50,916 nucleotides of DNA from Paludibacteraceae bacterium (GCA_017555595.1 JAFZGC010000136.1:1-50916), one strand, 5' to 3'. Numbered from the stretch's first letter, positions 7,127-16,390 are shown. Program-made: numbers and translations. Notes: a model not told the origin generated them from the sequence alone.

Positions 7127-8611
7127 ATGAAGATTAGCGAACTTATCAAAGGAATTGAAGTGGTGCGCACCGTTGGCGACACCAGCAAGGAAGTGACAGA
7201 TATTCAGTTTGATTCTCGTCGCGTAGGCGAGGGCTGTTTGTTTGTAGCACAAGTGGGAACAGCGGCTGACGGACATGCCTACATTGAGCAATGCGTGGCA
7301 AAAGGAGCGAGGGCTGTGGTGCTGGAGAAAGAGGAATATATCAAAGACGATGGCGTGTGCTATGTATTGGTGAAGAATAGTGATGAAGCGTTGGGTAAGA
7401 TGGCGCACTATTGGTATGGCGAACCAAGCAAACACTTGAAATTGGTGGGCGTGACGGGTACCAACGGCAAGACGACTACAGCAACTCTGCTCTATAAGCT
7501 CTTTAAGGCACTGGGCTACAAGGCAGGCTTGCTCTCGACGGTGGTGAATTATGTGAACAACGAAGCGGTAGCAGCTACGCATACAACACCTAACGCATTG
7601 GAGTTGAACGCTTTGCTTGCCAAGATGGTGGTGGCTGGCTGTACGTATGCGTTTATGGAAGTTAGTAGTCATGCTATCGCACAAGAGCGTATTGCAGGCT
7701 TAGAATATGCAGGAGCATTGTTCTCAAACTTGACGCGCGACCACTTGGATTATCACAAGACTTTTGATAATTATCGCGATACGAAGAAGATGCTGTTTGA
7801 CCGTTTGGGTAAGGAGGCATTTGCGCTAACGAATATAGATGATAAAAACGGTTTGGTAATGACCCAAAACAGTCGTGCGCGTGTGCTGACCTATTCGACT
7901 CACAGCATGGCTGATTTCCGCGGCAAGATATTGGAAGAGGGATTTGACGGCATGCTCCTTCGCGTGCAGAGCACTTTGGGCGCAGTGAATACGGAAGTGT
8001 TCGTACCACTGGTAGGACGATTCAATGTCAGCAACTTGTTGCTCATCTACGGCGCAGCTGTAGCGTTGGGCGAGGATGCGATGGAGGTATTGCGCGTGCT
8101 GAGTGGTTTGCAACCTGTGAATGGACGATTTGAAACCATTCATTCGCCTAAAGGTTGGACAGCAGTGATTGACTATGCACACACCCCCGATGCGGTGGAG
8201 AATGTGCTAAAAACCATCAATGAGATTGTGGCTGCCAATGCGGGTAAACGCAGCGAACCAGCACAAGTGATTACGGTCGTAGGTTGCGGAGGCAATCGCG
8301 ACAAGGGTAAGCGTCCTATCATGGCAAAGAGCGCGTATCAGCTTAGTACTCAGCTGATATTGACTTCGGATAACCCTCGCGATGAAGAGCCACACGCTAT
8401 TCTGCAAGATATGGCTGCGGGACTTACCAACGAAGAATTGCGACGTGTGCTGATTATCGAGGATCGTGAGTCTGCTATCAAGACCGCTTGCACCCTGGCG
8501 CGTCAAGGCGATGTGGTACTCGTAGCAGGCAAAGGGCATGAAGATTACCAAATCATCAAGGGAGTGAAACACCATTTTGATGACCATGAGGTGGTGAAGA
8601 ATTGTTTATAG
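7127..8611 (+). CDS. murE: UDP-MurNAc-L-Ala-D-Glu:meso-DAP ligase MurE
   Basis: This cytoplasmic Mur ligase adds the third stem-peptide residue. The ATP loop GVTGTNGKTTT lies near residues 108-118, the central-domain signature HTTPNALELNALL follows, and DNPRDEEP (about 414-421) is the motif that selects meso-diaminopimelate over lysine. I place the start at ATG 7127 (MKISELIKG), 7 nt after ftsI; a TTG at 7106 would overlap ftsI and adds residues with no family counterpart. 494 residues is typical. The stop codon abuts a hairpin repeat (8611-8646). Confidence 0.96.
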   Translation: MKISELIKGIEVVRTVGDTSKEVTDIQFDSRRVGEGCLFVAQVGTAADGHAYIEQCVAKGARAVVLEKEEYIKDDGVCYVLVKNSDEALGKMAHYWYGEPSKHLKLVGVTGTNGKTTTATLLYKLFKALGYKAGLLSTVVNYVNNEAVAATHTTPNALELNALLAKMVVAGCTYAFMEVSSHAIAQERIAGLEYAGALFSNLTRDHLDYHKTFDNYRDTKKMLFDRLGKEAFALTNIDDKNGLVMTQNSRARVLTYSTHSMADFRGKILEEGFDGMLLRVQSTLGAVNTEVFVPLVGRFNVSNLLLIYGAAVALGEDAMEVLRVLSGLQPVNGRFETIHSPKGWTAVIDYAHTPDAVENVLKTINEIVAANAGKRSEPAQVITVVGCGGNRDKGKRPIMAKSAYQLSTQLILTSDNPRDEEPHAILQDMAAGLTNEELRRVLIIEDRESAIKTACTLARQGDVVLVAGKGHEDYQIIKGVKHHFDDHEVVKNCL

Positions 8612-8646
8612 TTTAGAGGACGCCAGCCATGCTGGCTACAGTTTAG
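8611..8646 (+). repeat. GTTTAG-flanked hairpin repeat, copy 1
   Basis: GTTTAG at both ends encloses GCCAGC-CAT-GCTGGC (8622-8636), a perfect 6-bp stem. The reverse complement of 46455-46488 has the same frame, GTTTAGnGnACGC-stem-CTACnGTTTAG, with a different stem. It fills the murE-mraY spacer. Confidence 0.7.
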
Positions 8647-8663
8647 AGTTTAAAGGCAAAGAT

Positions 8664-9935
8664 ATGTTATACGAATTGTTTAATTTTCTAGGTGATGTGC
8701 CAGGGGCACGATTGATGAGTTATATCTCCTTTCGTGCCATTGTAGCAGGCGTAATGGGCTTGTGTATCAGTATTTGGGTGGGTAATTGGTTTATCCAATT
8801 GCTGCGCCGTAAAAACGTGTCAGAGACCCAACGCGACGAGAAAATAGATCCATTTAACGTAGCGAAGAAAGGCGTGCCTACCATGGGTGGCGTGGTGATT
8901 ATCGCTGCGATGCTGATTCCTACTCTCTTGATGGGCAAATTGAACAATGTATATCTGATTCTAATGCTCATTACTACCCTTATTTTGGGAGCATTGGGTT
9001 TTGCGGATGACTATATCAAGACTTTCCGCGACAACAAAGACGGTCTGAACGGTTGGATTAAGATTGCAGGGCAAATCACACTGGGTTTGATTGTAGGATT
9101 AACCTTGCGCTATAGTCCAGAAGCCACTATGCATGAGCGAGTTACATCGCACATTGAGAACAACATTACCGTGTTTGAGAAAACACCAGAGGTGAAATCC
9201 ACTCGCACTACCATTCCGTTTGTGAAAGAACACAATTTCAACTATGCTGATATATTTTCCTTCTTAGGTGAAAGCAACAAGTACAAAGCGGGGTGGATCT
9301 TCTTTGTGATACTAACCATTTTGGTTGTGGCAGCAGTGAGCAATGGTGCTAACCTCAATGACGGTATGGACGGTATGTGTGCAGGTAACTCTGCCATTAT
9401 CGGTGTGGCGTTGCTTGTGTTGGCGTATATCAGTGGCAATGTGGTATTCTCCGACTACTTTGACGTGATGTATATCCCTGGCAGCGAAGAACTGGTGGTC
9501 TTTCTCGCCTCATTTATAGGCGCACTGATAGGATTTCTCTGGTGGAATGGTTTTCCTGCACAAGTATTTATGGGTGATACAGGCAGTTTGACCATCGGAG
9601 GCATAATAGGCGTTAGTGCAGTGATTATTCACAAGGAATTGCTGTTGCCTATTCTATGTGGCGTATTCCTTATGGAGAGCGTGAGTGTGATTCTTCAAAC
9701 ACAAGTATATAAACTGGCCAAGAAGAAAGGCATGCGCCTACGCGTATGGAAGCGCACGCCACTACACGACCACTATCGCACTTCGATGGATCAAGTTCTC
9801 CGCAATGACCCAACTTGCAAGGTGCTCTTCAAGGGTAGCCAACAATTGCAGCATGAGAGCAAGATCGTACTCCGTTTTTGCATTGTGACGCTGATTCTTG
9901 CAGCATTGACTATCCTAACATTAAAAATACGATAA
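8664..9935 (+). CDS. mraY: Phospho-MurNAc-pentapeptide transferase MraY
   Basis: This integral membrane enzyme transfers phospho-MurNAc-pentapeptide to undecaprenyl phosphate, giving lipid I. It shows about ten hydrophobic helices, the family motif ADDYIKTFRDNKDGL (near 113-127), NLNDGMDG (about 229-236), the MGDTGSL loop and the C-terminal KRTPLHDHY signature. The 423-residue length exceeds the ~360 of Proteobacteria because of a soluble insert (about 150-205, from PEATMHERV to FSFLGES), which I recall as usual for Bacteroidota. It ends 2 nt before murD. Confidence 0.96.
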   Translation: MLYELFNFLGDVPGARLMSYISFRAIVAGVMGLCISIWVGNWFIQLLRRKNVSETQRDEKIDPFNVAKKGVPTMGGVVIIAAMLIPTLLMGKLNNVYLILMLITTLILGALGFADDYIKTFRDNKDGLNGWIKIAGQITLGLIVGLTLRYSPEATMHERVTSHIENNITVFEKTPEVKSTRTTIPFVKEHNFNYADIFSFLGESNKYKAGWIFFVILTILVVAAVSNGANLNDGMDGMCAGNSAIIGVALLVLAYISGNVVFSDYFDVMYIPGSEELVVFLASFIGALIGFLWWNGFPAQVFMGDTGSLTIGGIIGVSAVIIHKELLLPILCGVFLMESVSVILQTQVYKLAKKKGMRLRVWKRTPLHDHYRTSMDQVLRNDPTCKVLFKGSQQLQHESKIVLRFCIVTLILAALTILTLKIR

Positions 9936-9937
9936 CT

Positions 9938-11272
9938 ATGAAAAGAATTGTTGTTTTAGGTGCAGGCGAATCAGGAACAGGGGCTGCCATATTAGCACAA
10001 AGCAAGGGCTTTGATGTCTTTGTGAGCGATATGGGGGACATTTCGCCCGTGTACCAAGCCTTGCTGGATAAGCACCACATCGCGTGGGAGAGCCGGAAGC
10101 ATACCCCAGCGCTGATTCTTAATGCTGACGAAGTCATCAAGTCCCCAGGGATTCCCTTAACAGCCCCCTTGGTGCAACAATTGATAGCACAAGGAACACC
10201 TATCCTCTCGGAGATTGAATTTGCGGCACGCTACACGCGCGGCAAAATGATTTGTATCACAGGTTCTAATGGCAAAACCACTACCACATCGCTCATCTTC
10301 GATATGCTTCGCCGAGCAGGATTGGATGTAGGACTGGCAGGAAACATAGGCAACTCGTTGGCGTTGCAAGTGGCACAAGAGGATCATGAATACTATGTCA
10401 TTGAACTCTCGTCGTTCCAACTCGACAACTGCTACGACTTCAAGGCCGACATTGCTATCTTGCTGAATATCACGCCCGATCACTTGGATAGATACGATCA
10501 TCAGTTCCAAAACTACGTGGATGCCAAGTTTCGTATCACGCGCAATCAGACGAGCAAAGATGCATTTATTTATTGGAGCGAAGACCCCGTTATCAACCGC
10601 GAGATTGCACGTATTCATCCACAAGCGACCCTCTATCCTTTTGGTAGCAGCGAGCAGAATGTGGCCTATACAGATGGTAGTCACCTTGTTGTGGTAAGCA
10701 AACCCGACGTTACGCCATTGCGCGTTCCATTGGATGAGCTCAGTTTGAAGGGTAAACACAATCAGCTCAACTCTATGGCGGCAGGTCTGGCAGCGCAGAT
10801 CCTGAATATCCACAACGATGTGATTCGCGAGAGCTTGCAGCAGTTTGCGGGGGTTGATCACCGCTTGCAATATGTGGCAACTGTCCGTGGTGTGCGCTAC
10901 ATCAACGACTCTAAAGCGACTAACGTCAATTCTTGTTGGTACGCGTTGGAGAGTATGACTACTCCTACCGTGTTGATTCTCGGAGGAACCGACAAGGGTA
11001 ATGACTACAGCGAGATTGATGCTTTGGTCAAAGAGAAGTGCCACACCTTGATTTTCATGGGCAAGGATAATGGCAAACTAATCAAGCATTTCGAGGCAAT
11101 GGGCGTAAGATACATCTCCACCGACAATTTGCAAGATGCAGTGCAATCTGCTTATCAGTCTGCTAACGAAGGAGATACAGTATTGTTGTCACCTTGCTGC
11201 GCAAGCTTTGACCTCTTTAAGAACTACGAGGATCGTGGTAAACAATTTATGCAAGCCGTACACAATTTATAA
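9938..11272 (+). CDS. murD: UDP-MurNAc-L-Ala:D-Glu ligase MurD
   Basis: This ligase adds D-glutamate to UDP-MurNAc-L-Ala. The N-terminal nucleotide-binding fold starts VVLGAGESGTGAA, the ATP loop is CITGSNGKTTTT (about 105-116), the central domain contains ELSSFQLD and NITPDHLDRY, and the C-terminal domain contains YINDSKATN and ILGGTDKGNDY. ATG 9938 is chosen because an earlier in-frame start would lie inside mraY and add unrelated residues. Length 444 is normal. The 14-nt gap to ftsW indicates one operon. Confidence 0.96.
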   Translation: MKRIVVLGAGESGTGAAILAQSKGFDVFVSDMGDISPVYQALLDKHHIAWESRKHTPALILNADEVIKSPGIPLTAPLVQQLIAQGTPILSEIEFAARYTRGKMICITGSNGKTTTTSLIFDMLRRAGLDVGLAGNIGNSLALQVAQEDHEYYVIELSSFQLDNCYDFKADIAILLNITPDHLDRYDHQFQNYVDAKFRITRNQTSKDAFIYWSEDPVINREIARIHPQATLYPFGSSEQNVAYTDGSHLVVVSKPDVTPLRVPLDELSLKGKHNQLNSMAAGLAAQILNIHNDVIRESLQQFAGVDHRLQYVATVRGVRYINDSKATNVNSCWYALESMTTPTVLILGGTDKGNDYSEIDALVKEKCHTLIFMGKDNGKLIKHFEAMGVRYISTDNLQDAVQSAYQSANEGDTVLLSPCCASFDLFKNYEDRGKQFMQAVHNL

Positions 11273-11285
11273 GATATACACCATC

Positions 11286-12545
11286 ATGACTATCCAACAT
11301 ATTAAACAATATATCCGTGAGCAGATGCAATATATTGACCGAACTTATTGGATTCTATTTATTGCTCTTATCTTAGCAGCCTCCATTGCATTATTTTCAG
11401 CAAGCAGTTTTTTTGTTTTTCAAAAAGGAGGCAGTACACTTGGTCCCATCCTATCACAAATGACTTTTATTGCCATAGGAGTGGCATTAGCATTTGTTTT
11501 GCAATTTCTTCCCAATAGGTGGATACGTACTTTAGGCTATATCGGGCTATTCGCATCCATCGTGTTATTGCTGCTGACATTCAGCCCATTAGGTGTGGAA
11601 ATTAATGGTTCTAAACGATGGTTGAAATTATTTGGCATTACGTTCCAACCATCGGAATTAGCCAAACTGACACTCATTATTGTCGTAAGTGATTTGTTTA
11701 GCAAAATCAAAACAAAAGAGGACCAACGCAAATACTTCGGAATGGCGATGATTATCACATGTATTATATGCGGTATCATCTTTATCGGCAACCTTTCTAC
11801 AGCCGTATTATTGGGCGGTATAGTCATTTTATTGGCTATCCTCGCACGCGTACATATCAAGTATTGGGGTAGTTTGGTAGCAGCCATCATGGTATTCCTC
11901 ATATGTGGTTACTTCTTTGTAAATGAAGTGTATGTAAAGCAAAATCGTAGGATGGAGGGTGTTCTTGGTCGTGCTATCACTTGGGTTAGCCGTATCAATG
12001 ATATGCTTGAAGAGAACCAAACCAGCGACGCAGAGTTTCGCATTACAGACGACAACTACCAAAGTTCGCATGCTAAGATTGCTGTAGCTCGAGGAGGTAA
12101 ATCACCTTTTGGGGTATTGCCTGGCAATAGTATTCAACGAGATGTCCTACCACAAGCATATGCCGATTATATCTTTGCTATTATAGTAGAAGAATGGGGA
12201 ATCATAGGCTCTGTCGCACTGATTATATTATACTTATCCATTCTATTCCGAGCATGTTTGAAGAGCAGTCGGTATGCCGACTATTCCGCCATGCTAATGG
12301 TGATGGGTCTAGCCCTAATGCTCACATGCCAAGCGCTGATTAGTATGATGGTTTCTGTTGGCATTGGTCCTGTGACAGGCCAACCTTTGCCTATGATTAG
12401 TCGCGGTGGAACAAGTGCCTTGATTACAAGCATCTACTTTGGTATTATCATGAGCGTTTCACGCGAGCAAACCAAATTAGGTACTCGCCAACAAGCAGCC
12501 ATCAATCAAAGTCTTGATGACGTGCCAGATATTGAACTTGACTAA
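11286..12545 (+). CDS. ftsW: Peptidoglycan glycosyltransferase FtsW (SEDS)
   Basis: This SEDS-family polymerase makes septal glycan strands with FtsI. The 419-residue protein has about ten transmembrane helices and SEDS motifs NGSKRWL and TFQPSELAKL (about 104-127), PQAYADYIFAII with the E-E-W motif after it (about 288-302), and ISRGGTSALI near 375-384. The ATG at 11286 gives MTIQHIKQY before the first helix; a longer frame would run into murD. It lies between murD and murG, 22 nt from the latter. Confidence 0.95.
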   Translation: MTIQHIKQYIREQMQYIDRTYWILFIALILAASIALFSASSFFVFQKGGSTLGPILSQMTFIAIGVALAFVLQFLPNRWIRTLGYIGLFASIVLLLLTFSPLGVEINGSKRWLKLFGITFQPSELAKLTLIIVVSDLFSKIKTKEDQRKYFGMAMIITCIICGIIFIGNLSTAVLLGGIVILLAILARVHIKYWGSLVAAIMVFLICGYFFVNEVYVKQNRRMEGVLGRAITWVSRINDMLEENQTSDAEFRITDDNYQSSHAKIAVARGGKSPFGVLPGNSIQRDVLPQAYADYIFAIIVEEWGIIGSVALIILYLSILFRACLKSSRYADYSAMLMVMGLALMLTCQALISMMVSVGIGPVTGQPLPMISRGGTSALITSIYFGIIMSVSREQTKLGTRQQAAINQSLDDVPDIELD

Positions 12546-12567
12546 TAACCATCCAACCTATACAATC

Positions 12568-13674
12568 ATGAGATATCTTATCAGTGGAGGCGGCACAGGA
12601 GGTCATATCTTCCCCGCAGTAAGCATTGCAAACGCACTGCGCGAATCTGATCCTAATTGCGAAATCCTATTCATTGGGGCACTCGGACGTATGGAAATGG
12701 AGCGTGTTCCACAGGCAGGATATAAGATTATCGGTCTGCCTATAAAGGGTTTCGACCGTAGTCATCCGTGGAGCAATGTGCGCGTATTAATCGACCTACT
12801 TCGCTCAATGTGTCAAGCTCGCCAGATTATACGCGAGTTTCGTCCAGATGTGGGTGTCGGTGTGGGTGGCTATGCCAGTGGTGCAGCTATGAAAGTAGCA
12901 GCAAAAATGGGTGTGCCGATTGTATTGCAAGAACAAAATGGCTTTGCGGGTGTGACCAACAAACTGCTGAAAGATGATGCGAAGAAAATTTGTGTAGCCT
13001 ATGAGGGTATGGAACGCTTCTTCCCAAAAGATAAAATCATTCTTACTGGCAATCCTGTGCGACAAAACCTGACTTCTGGCACGAAGGAAAAAGCCATTAA
13101 ATACTTTAACGAAGAATTTGGTGTGAACTTCACGGCTGATAAGAAGACCCTGCTAATCATTGGCGGCAGTTTGGGTGCTCGCACTGTGAATGAGAGCATT
13201 ATTGCTCACCTAAAAGAGTTGGTGGAAAGTGATATTCAAGTGGTTTGGCAAACAGGAAAGAATTATTTTGCTGATTGCAAGAAAGCCCTTGAAGTGTTAC
13301 CTCAGAATAAAATCATTTGCACGGATTTCGTAAGCCAAATGCCTTTGGCATATGCATTGGCAGACTTGGTAATCTCGCGTGCAGGTGCTTCGTCTATCTC
13401 GGAACTATGCTTGTTAGGCAAACCATCCATCTTGGTTCCATCTCCTAACGTAGCAGAAGATCATCAAACACATAACGCTATGGCATTGGTCAAAAAAGAT
13501 GCCGCAGTATTGGTAAAAGATATGGATGCAAAGGAGCAAATGGTGGCTACTGCCCTGTCATTAATCCAAGATGAAGCACGATTGGACTTATTGCATGCAA
13601 ACATCCTCAAGCTTGCCCTACCTGATTCGGCAAAACGCATTGCAAAGGAAGTAATGCAATTGGCAACGAAGTAA
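12568..13674 (+). CDS. murG: UDP-GlcNAc:lipid I GlcNAc transferase MurG
   Basis: This peripheral membrane GT-B glycosyltransferase converts lipid I to lipid II. It shows the N-terminal glycine loop SGGGTGGHIFPA (6-17), the second loop GGSLGARTVNE (about 196-206), and the UDP-GlcNAc-binding stretch SRAGASSISELCLLGKPSI followed by EDHQTHNA. ATG 12568 (MRYLISGGGTGGH) is the family start. At 368 residues it is full length. It is the last gene of this transcript: a terminator follows directly, whereas murC, ftsQ, ftsA and ftsZ normally continue the cluster. Confidence 0.96.
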   Translation: MRYLISGGGTGGHIFPAVSIANALRESDPNCEILFIGALGRMEMERVPQAGYKIIGLPIKGFDRSHPWSNVRVLIDLLRSMCQARQIIREFRPDVGVGVGGYASGAAMKVAAKMGVPIVLQEQNGFAGVTNKLLKDDAKKICVAYEGMERFFPKDKIILTGNPVRQNLTSGTKEKAIKYFNEEFGVNFTADKKTLLIIGGSLGARTVNESIIAHLKELVESDIQVVWQTGKNYFADCKKALEVLPQNKIICTDFVSQMPLAYALADLVISRAGASSISELCLLGKPSILVPSPNVAEDHQTHNAMALVKKDAAVLVKDMDAKEQMVATALSLIQDEARLDLLHANILKLALPDSAKRIAKEVMQLATK

Positions 13675-13694
13675 CACACATATAGCAAACATGA

Positions 13695-13722
13695 AAAAAG
13701 AGAGTCGCAAGACTCTCTTTTT
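13695..13722. terminator. Bidirectional intrinsic terminator between murG and rpsO
   Basis: A perfect 12-bp stem AAAAAGAGAGTC / GACTCTCTTTTT closes a GCAA tetraloop. A- and T-runs on either side make it work for both convergent genes. Confidence 0.92.
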
Positions 13723-13742
13723 GTTTGTTGAAGCATAGGTAA

Positions 13743-14012
13743 TTACTTACGGATACCCAACTCTTTGATGATAGCACGATAACGCTCGATGTCTTTTGCC
13801 TTCAAGTAATCAAGCAAACGACGACGCTTACCTACCAACATTGTCAAAGCGCGCTCTGTACCGAAGTCCTTGTGGTTCTTCTTGAGGTGCTCGGTGAGGT
13901 GGTTGATACGGAAAGTGAACAGAGCGATTTGGCTCTCTGCAGAACCAGTGTTCTTAGCGTCATTGCCATACTTAGCAAAGAGTTCTGCTTTTTTCTCAGA
14001 TGTCAAATACAT
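13743..14012 (-). CDS. rpsO: 30S ribosomal protein S15
   Basis: The 89-residue protein begins MYLTSEKKAELFAKYG and carries the S15 signature: TGSAESQIALFTFRINHLTEHLKKN, then the three-way-junction contact region HKDFGTERALTMLVGKRRRLLDYL. S15 binds 16S rRNA early in small-subunit assembly. It is transcribed alone from its own promoter and shares a terminator with convergent murG. S15 autoregulates in many bacteria, but I did not find a convincing conserved structure in its ~120-nt leader. Confidence 0.97.
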   Translation of the reverse strand: MYLTSEKKAELFAKYGNDAKNTGSAESQIALFTFRINHLTEHLKKNHKDFGTERALTMLVGKRRRLLDYLKAKDIERYRAIIKELGIRK

Positions 14013-14140
14013 TTGTAATTGATATTTAATTAGTTAAACAATTATGACCTCGCATGATGCTACGATCCAAACGATGTCACATCTATAGTAATTATGAATT
14101 TTGAATTAAGAATTATGAACCCTCAGTCCAAAATTCGATG

Positions 14141-14172
14141 CAAAATTACTGCTTTTTTCTGATATACGCAAA
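14141..14172 (-). promoter_or_regulatory. Promoter of rpsO
   Basis: Minus-strand TAATTTTG (14148-14141) with TTTG (14172-14169) exactly 20 nt upstream. Confidence 0.8.
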
Positions 14173-14204
14173 TTTTTCGGGCAGAAACTTGCATTTTTCA
14201 GCTA

Positions 14205-15089
14205 TTATTGCTGGATTTGAAAAGGGAAAGAACCGATGAGTTCGCCATCTACAAAGAAATCAGCATTATACCCACCAGTTTGCAATATTTCCTCTACCGT
14301 CCAATACACCGCTCCCGAAATCTCCTCACCTGCATACTCAAAGACCTTAGATACCGAATACGCAATTTCGCTATTCTCAAAGCGAAAAACATCGTTGACA
14401 CTCTTTTGCATCACCTCTCCATCTGGGCGAGTGATACGCAGATAGAGCGTTTTCATACCAGGTTTGTTGGTAATATTGCGAGCGACAGTGTAGTCAAATT
14501 GGAGTTTTTGTATGTGATTATAGCGCGTAGTTTTTCTGTCACGTTTGTCTAACATCGTCATCTTGAAATGACTGATCTCCAGCATCGACGCACGACTAAC
14601 TACCTCTGCTAACTGGGTGCGCTCTTGTTCTAATTGTTGCGCTTGGCGAGCTACCTCTTGATACTGTTGCTTAACTTGCTTATTCTCAGCTACCAAACGT
14701 TTGTTGGTGCGATCGAGTGAGTCGATTTGATGTACATAACCTACCATCACTTGGCGCACAGTAGCTAATTCCTTCTTGAGTTCAGCGATGCGACGGGCAT
14801 TCGTTACTTTGGTAATACGAAGTTCCTCCAAGAGGTCTTGCACACGCTGTTTCTCTTGCGAAAGTAGTTCGACCAACGAGTCGTTGTGGATATCAGGCGT
14901 TTGATAGCCATCAAACTGAATGGCGAGTTCCTCGTACTCGTCCTCCAATTGCTCCTTCTCGAACTCCATCTGCTCAACAATCTCTTTGATCTCGGTCTTT
15001 TGTTGCAGATTTATCCATACCAACGCACATACACATAGTGCTAGCACTACAATGCCTACGACTAAAGCAATATACTTATTCTTATTCAT
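14205..15089 (-). CDS. Conserved membrane-anchored coiled-coil protein of unknown function
   Basis: Residues about 7-27 form a single membrane helix, and residues 28 to about 165 are strongly coiled-coil (EIVEQMEFEKEQLEDEYEELA and similar heptads). The last ~125 residues look like a globular beta-rich domain (LYLRITRPDGEVMQ). Topology suggests an N-in, periplasmic C-terminal protein. I do not recognise a named family and assign no function. The ATG overlaps the murF stop by 4 bp (ATGA), so the two genes are co-transcribed, which hints at an envelope role by association only. Confidence 0.75.
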   Translation of the reverse strand: MNKNKYIALVVGIVVLALCVCALVWINLQQKTEIKEIVEQMEFEKEQLEDEYEELAIQFDGYQTPDIHNDSLVELLSQEKQRVQDLLEELRITKVTNARRIAELKKELATVRQVMVGYVHQIDSLDRTNKRLVAENKQVKQQYQEVARQAQQLEQERTQLAEVVSRASMLEISHFKMTMLDKRDRKTTRYNHIQKLQFDYTVARNITNKPGMKTLYLRITRPDGEVMQKSVNDVFRFENSEIAYSVSKVFEYAGEEISGAVYWTVEEILQTGGYNADFFVDGELIGSFPFQIQQ

Positions 15090-16336
15090 AACACGTCTAA
15101 CAATTTTTCCATTTTTGTAGAGCGAGAACCTTTTAGGAGGATAAATTTCCCCTTCAATGGTTGCACCTCAAAGTGTTTGTGCAGATCTTCCACTGTATCA
15201 AAGATTGGATAAGGCGATGTGGTCAATCGATACTCTTCACCCACCAGATACACCCAATCAGCCTTACGTTCCGCCAACATATTCACGATATTTTGGTGCT
15301 CCAAGTGGGAATATTCGCCCAACTCACGCATCGCGCCAAGGATATATGTATCGCCTTTGAAGGCGTTGATAGCCGCCTGCATGGAGGTTGGGTTGGCGTT
15401 GTACGCATCCACAATGAGTTGGTTATTATCCGTTTTCATCTTTTGGGAGCGGTTATTGGTTGGCACATATTGGCGAATAGCCTCCAATGCTTGTTCGCGT
15501 GAGACTCCAAAATGCTCACCCACACAAATAGCCGCTGACACATTCTCCGCATTGTATTCACCTACAAGATGTGTGCCAGAGGGCATCACACCTGTGGTGT
15601 AGGATACGAGCCTCCCCCCATCCCCTCCCTGAAGAGAAGGGTGATTTGCAACAGCGTTCTTGTGCATTTGAGCGAGGTAAGGGTTGTCGGTGTTGCGGAA
15701 GATAGTGCCTTGATGGGCTACGAGATAGTCGTAGAGTTCTTGCTTGGTGCTTTGTACGCCTTCGAACGAGCCAAAGCCCTCTAAGTGAGCGCGACCTACA
15801 TTGGTAATCAGTCCATAGTTGGGTTCTGCAATGTCCACCAGTTCCTTAATATCACCAGGGTGCGATGCTCCCATCTCTACAATCGCGAGCTCGTGCGCAC
15901 GAGTGATTTGTAACAACGTGAGGGGAACCCCTATTTGGTTATTAAGGTTTCCTTTTGTGTAGTGGATATTGTATTTTGTAGAGAGAACTGTTGCCAAGAG
16001 TTCTTTGGTAGTTGTCTTTCCGTTGGTACCTGTGATGCCAATGATTGGTAACCCCAACTCGCGACGCCAAGCGCGCGCGAGGTCTTGCAAAGCAAGGAGG
16101 GTGTCCTCTACAAGGAGGAGGCTATTGGCTATGAGCGATTGGCTATAGGCAGCGAACACCTCTGGGTCATCGATAACGACAAGCGATGCTCCTTGCTCAA
16201 GTGCTTGTTTGGCAAACTTATTACCATCAAAACGCTCGCCATGCAATGCAAAGAACACGCAACCTGTAGGCAGATTGCGCGTATCTGTACTAACGCAAAG
16301 CGAATTTTTATCTTTTATAAGAAAATCCCAATTCAT
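15086..16336 (-). CDS. murF: UDP-MurNAc-tripeptide:D-Ala-D-Ala ligase MurF
   Basis: This ligase adds D-Ala-D-Ala to complete the stem pentapeptide. It shows the N-terminal Mur domain (DTRNLPTGCVFFALHGERFDG, 19-39), ATP loop GITGTNGKTTTKEL (near 100-113), EMGASHPGDI, ITNVGRAHLEGFGS and YNANPTS in the C-terminal domain. Two stretches appear to be repeat-encoded inserts: about residues 62-72 (from 16120-16150, repeated GGCTAT) and about 231-242 (from 15611-15643, C-rich block read as HPSLQGGDGG). Catalytic motifs are intact. The gene lies apart from the dcw cluster on the opposite strand. Confidence 0.95.
   Translation of the reverse strand: MNWDFLIKDKNSLCVSTDTRNLPTGCVFFALHGERFDGNKFAKQALEQGASLVVIDDPEVFAAYSQSLIANSLLLVEDTLLALQDLARAWRRELGLPIIGITGTNGKTTTKELLATVLSTKYNIHYTKGNLNNQIGVPLTLLQITRAHELAIVEMGASHPGDIKELVDIAEPNYGLITNVGRAHLEGFGSFEGVQSTKQELYDYLVAHQGTIFRNTDNPYLAQMHKNAVANHPSLQGGDGGRLVSYTTGVMPSGTHLVGEYNAENVSAAICVGEHFGVSREQALEAIRQYVPTNNRSQKMKTDNNQLIVDAYNANPTSMQAAINAFKGDTYILGAMRELGEYSHLEHQNIVNMLAERKADWVYLVGEEYRLTTSPYPIFDTVEDLHKHFEVQPLKGKFILLKGSRSTKMEKLLDVL
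15611..15643. repeat. C-rich CTCCC repeat block inside murF
   Basis: CCTCCCCCCATCCCCTCCCT followed by GAAGAGAAGG resembles a low-complexity repeat I have often seen between genes of other bacteria. Here it is translated in frame within murF. Confidence 0.4.
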
Positions 16337-16358
16337 TTCGTTATATCATTTCAAGGTG

Positions 16359-16390
16359 CAAAATTACTCTTTTTTTTCGAGATATACAAA
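16359..16390 (-). promoter_or_regulatory. Promoter of the murF operon
   Basis: Minus-strand TAATTTTG (16366-16359) with TTTG (16390-16387) exactly 20 nt upstream and a short leader to the murF ATG. Confidence 0.8.

Noticed and set aside
10157..11044. 295-codon open frame antisense to murD
   Set aside because: It lies wholly within murD, shows no domain or signal and reflects codon bias of the sense gene.
14095..14121. AATTATGAA repeats before rpsO as a fourth 11-bp array
   Set aside because: Only about three loosely related units with changing phase; too A/T-rich to separate from low complexity.
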